6,682 bases of DNA, taken from Sphingobium sp. (GTDB lineage: Bacteria > Pseudomonadota > Alphaproteobacteria > Sphingomonadales > Sphingomonadaceae). The translations under genes and the position numbers were made by a program. Positions 5,876 to 6,682 of the stretch are shown in pieces. Where the stretch lies: positions 1 to 6,682 of the forward strand of contig JAGVJS010000242.1 of the NCBI GenBank assembly GCA_020051025.1, in the 5' to 3' direction. Each line of letters opens with the position of its first letter. Position 1 is the first letter of the stretch. Below the pieces are notes generated by a model. The model was not told the DNA's origin, searched no databases, and saw only the letters and a list, made by a program, of their open reading frames with translations.

Positions 5876-6172
5876 TCAGGCGATCGACACGATCTTGAGG
5901 ATCGTGTGATTCTGGCGGTGACCGTTCTTGCGGCGATAATTGTGGCGGCGACGCTTCTTGAAGACGATGACCTTCTCGCCCTTCGCCTGCGCGATGATTT
6001 CGGCGGCTACGGTCAGCTTGGCTGCGTCCTTCAGGTCGCCGCCTTCACCGGCCAGCAGGACGTCGTCCAGCGTAACCTTGTCGCCGGCTTCGCCAGCCAG
6101 CTTTTCAACGACGATCTTGTCTCCGGCGGCGACGCGATACTGCTTGCCGCCCGTGCGCACGATAGCGAACAT
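5876..6172 (-). CDS. rplU: 50S ribosomal protein L21
   Basis: Large-subunit protein that binds 23S rRNA. The 98-residue protein begins [18 protein letters not shown] and contains the L21 signature near the C-terminus, with basic [16 protein letters not shown] (about 72-87) followed by TILKIVSI. A frame opening at a TTG seven codons earlier (6193) exists, but MFAIV matches the family N-terminus and has an AAGAGA site about 8 nt upstream, so the ATG at 6172 is chosen. First gene of the rplU-rpmA operon, with a 27-nt gap to rpmA. The promoter candidate is at 6254-6282, giving a leader of about 75 nt. Confidence 0.98.
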   Translation of the reverse strand: MFAIVRTGGKQYRVAAGDKIVVEKLAGEAGDKVTLDDVLLAGEGGDLKDAAKLTVAAEIIAQAKGEKVIVFKKRRRHNYRRKNGHRQNHTILKIVSIA

Positions 6173-6253
6173 GGCTTGTCTCTTCTCGTTCAAATCTGCT
6201 TTACGCAGCTCACCAAAGACATGACGCCTTGCCGACCCGCGCGGGAATGTGGC

Positions 6254-6282
6254 CCGTTAGTGGAATGACTCGCGCCTGTCAA
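6254..6282 (-). promoter_or_regulatory. Probable rplU-rpmA promoter
   Basis: On the minus strand a perfect TTGACA (6282-6277) is followed after 17 nt by TAACGG (6259-6254), a partial -10 match with the usual first TA. The expected transcript begins near 6247, about 75 nt before the rplU ATG. It includes a small stem CTGC-GTAAA-GCAG (6209-6197) shortly upstream of the start. The strong -35 and its placement fit a housekeeping ribosomal promoter, but the -10 is weak. Confidence 0.6.
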
Positions 6283-6289
6283 CCGATGG

Positions 6290-6302
6290 CGGTTCGGAAC
6301 CG
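6290..6302. promoter_or_regulatory. Palindrome upstream of the rplU -35 box
   Basis: CGGTTCGGAACCG is a perfect 6-1-6 palindrome, 7 bp upstream of the rplU -35 box in the divergent region between rplU and the exported-protein gene. An additional AACCG at 6281-6285 can also pair with the central CGGTT (6290-6294), so two stems are mutually exclusive. A binding site for an unknown regulator is possible; chance in GC-rich DNA is also possible. Confidence 0.3.
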
Positions 6303-6394
6303 GGGTGGTTTTCCCGCTTTTTCGTCCCTATCTTCACGGCTACACAGGCGAAGGCGGCGTTACACGCGCGGCCTTGAAGGAGCAAGTCTCGCGC

Positions 6395-6667
6395 ATGCGG
6401 CAGGGTACAGGGTCATGGTGGATCGGAAAGGGCGCGATGATGCGCCTGCCGATCCTTGCTGCCTTGTGGACGCTGCTGGCGGTGACCTTGCTGTCCGCGC
6501 TCGCGCCGCTGGGACCGCCGCTCAGTCGGGCGACCGGGTCGGCCTTCAATCCCGCGACTCTGGATGTGGTGTTGAAGGCGCGAACCCAGTCCGCATCCCA
6601 GACGGTGGCGGTTGCGCCCCGCCCGGATGGCGATGGCGGTCCACCGCCCATGCTGCTGGCACTGGCG
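6395..6667 (+). CDS. Hypothetical exported or membrane-anchored protein, N-terminal part
   Basis: I do not recognise this protein. The open frame runs from the ATG at 6395 to the right edge without a stop. The first 14 residues are polar and basic, followed by a hydrophobic segment RLPILAALWTLLAVTLLSAL (about 16-35), then a Pro/Ala-rich, low-complexity stretch. This is typical of a signal peptide or N-terminal membrane anchor. AAGGAG (6377-6382) lies 12 nt before the ATG at 6395. An ATG-ATG pair at 6437/6440 has GGAAAGG (6425-6431) 5 nt upstream and would place the hydrophobic segment right at the N-terminus, which is at least as plausible. The gene is divergent from rplU. The frame stays open through 6682, but those last 15 bases match a sequencing adapter, so the true sequence known ends at 6667. 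Confidence 0.65.
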
Positions 6668-6682
6668 AGATCGGAAGAGCAC
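6668..6682 (+). other. Illumina TruSeq adapter remnant
   Basis: The last 15 bases, AGATCGGAAGAGCAC, are identical to the beginning of the Illumina TruSeq read-1 adapter as read at the 3' end of an insert. They are flush with the end of the window. An exact 15-base match at the very edge is far more likely to be untrimmed adapter at a contig end than genome. By chance it stays in frame with the upstream gene and would add R-S-E-E-H to the protein. Confidence 0.9.

Noticed and set aside
6173..6193. Longer L21 start at a TTG codon
   Set aside because: It adds seven residues absent from the family; the ATG at 6172 gives the standard MFAIV start and has its own upstream purine-rich site.
6413..6682. 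Minus strand open frame at the right edge
   Set aside because: It begins within the adapter sequence and has shadow-frame composition; the + strand frame has a signal-peptide-like start and ribosome sites.
1..6682. CRISPR array, tRNA, rRNA, insertion sequence or prophage
   Set aside because: No regularly spaced direct repeats, tRNA-like cloverleaf, rRNA sequence, transposase or phage gene was seen in the window.

Overview
The window looks like a chromosomal segment from a high-GC alphaproteobacterium, most likely of the Sphingomonadaceae (Sphingobium/Sphingomonas type). This rests on the style of the ObgE, ProB, L21 and L27 proteins, the strong GC bias that opens long antisense frames, and two copies of a TTCGAGCGAAGTCGAGAA-type palindrome familiar from sphingomonad intergenic DNA. 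No database search was run, so genus is an inference.

Layout from right to left. At the right end a gene for a small exported or membrane-anchored protein starts on the + strand (6395) and runs off the end; the last 15 bases (6668-6682) are identical to the start of the Illumina TruSeq adapter and are probably not genomic. Divergent from it, on the minus strand, is the rplU-rpmA ribosomal protein operon (6172-5579), with a TTGACA promoter and a strong intrinsic terminator at 5459-5492. About 305 bp of non-coding DNA (5274-5578) then precedes a GNAT acetyltransferase on the minus strand (5273-4701). This converges with a + strand pair: a ferritin-like/diiron 'predicted metal-dependent hydrolase' (3196-4032) and a second GNAT acetyltransferase (4064-4591). 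Between the two convergent acetyltransferases lies one copy of the inverted repeat (4601-4667).

A TetR-type regulator (3141-2524, minus) is divergent from the hydrolase. The short gap between them carries two 14-bp palindromes that overlap a good TTGACA promoter, the arrangement expected of a self-regulating repressor controlling its neighbour. Left of it, all on the minus strand, are obgE (2493-1402), a second copy of the inverted repeat (1319-1385), proB (1301-171) and the first 55 codons of an NAD(P)-binding epimerase/dehydrogenase-like protein (165-1).

How the genes work together: rplU-rpmA, obgE and proB form a widely conserved neighbourhood joining ribosomal proteins, a ribosome-assembly GTPase and proline synthesis. 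The TetR/diiron enzyme/GNAT block sits inside it on mixed strands and looks like an accessory module with its own control. The best candidate for something undescribed is this TetR-diiron protein divergon, whose substrate and inducer cannot be told from sequence.
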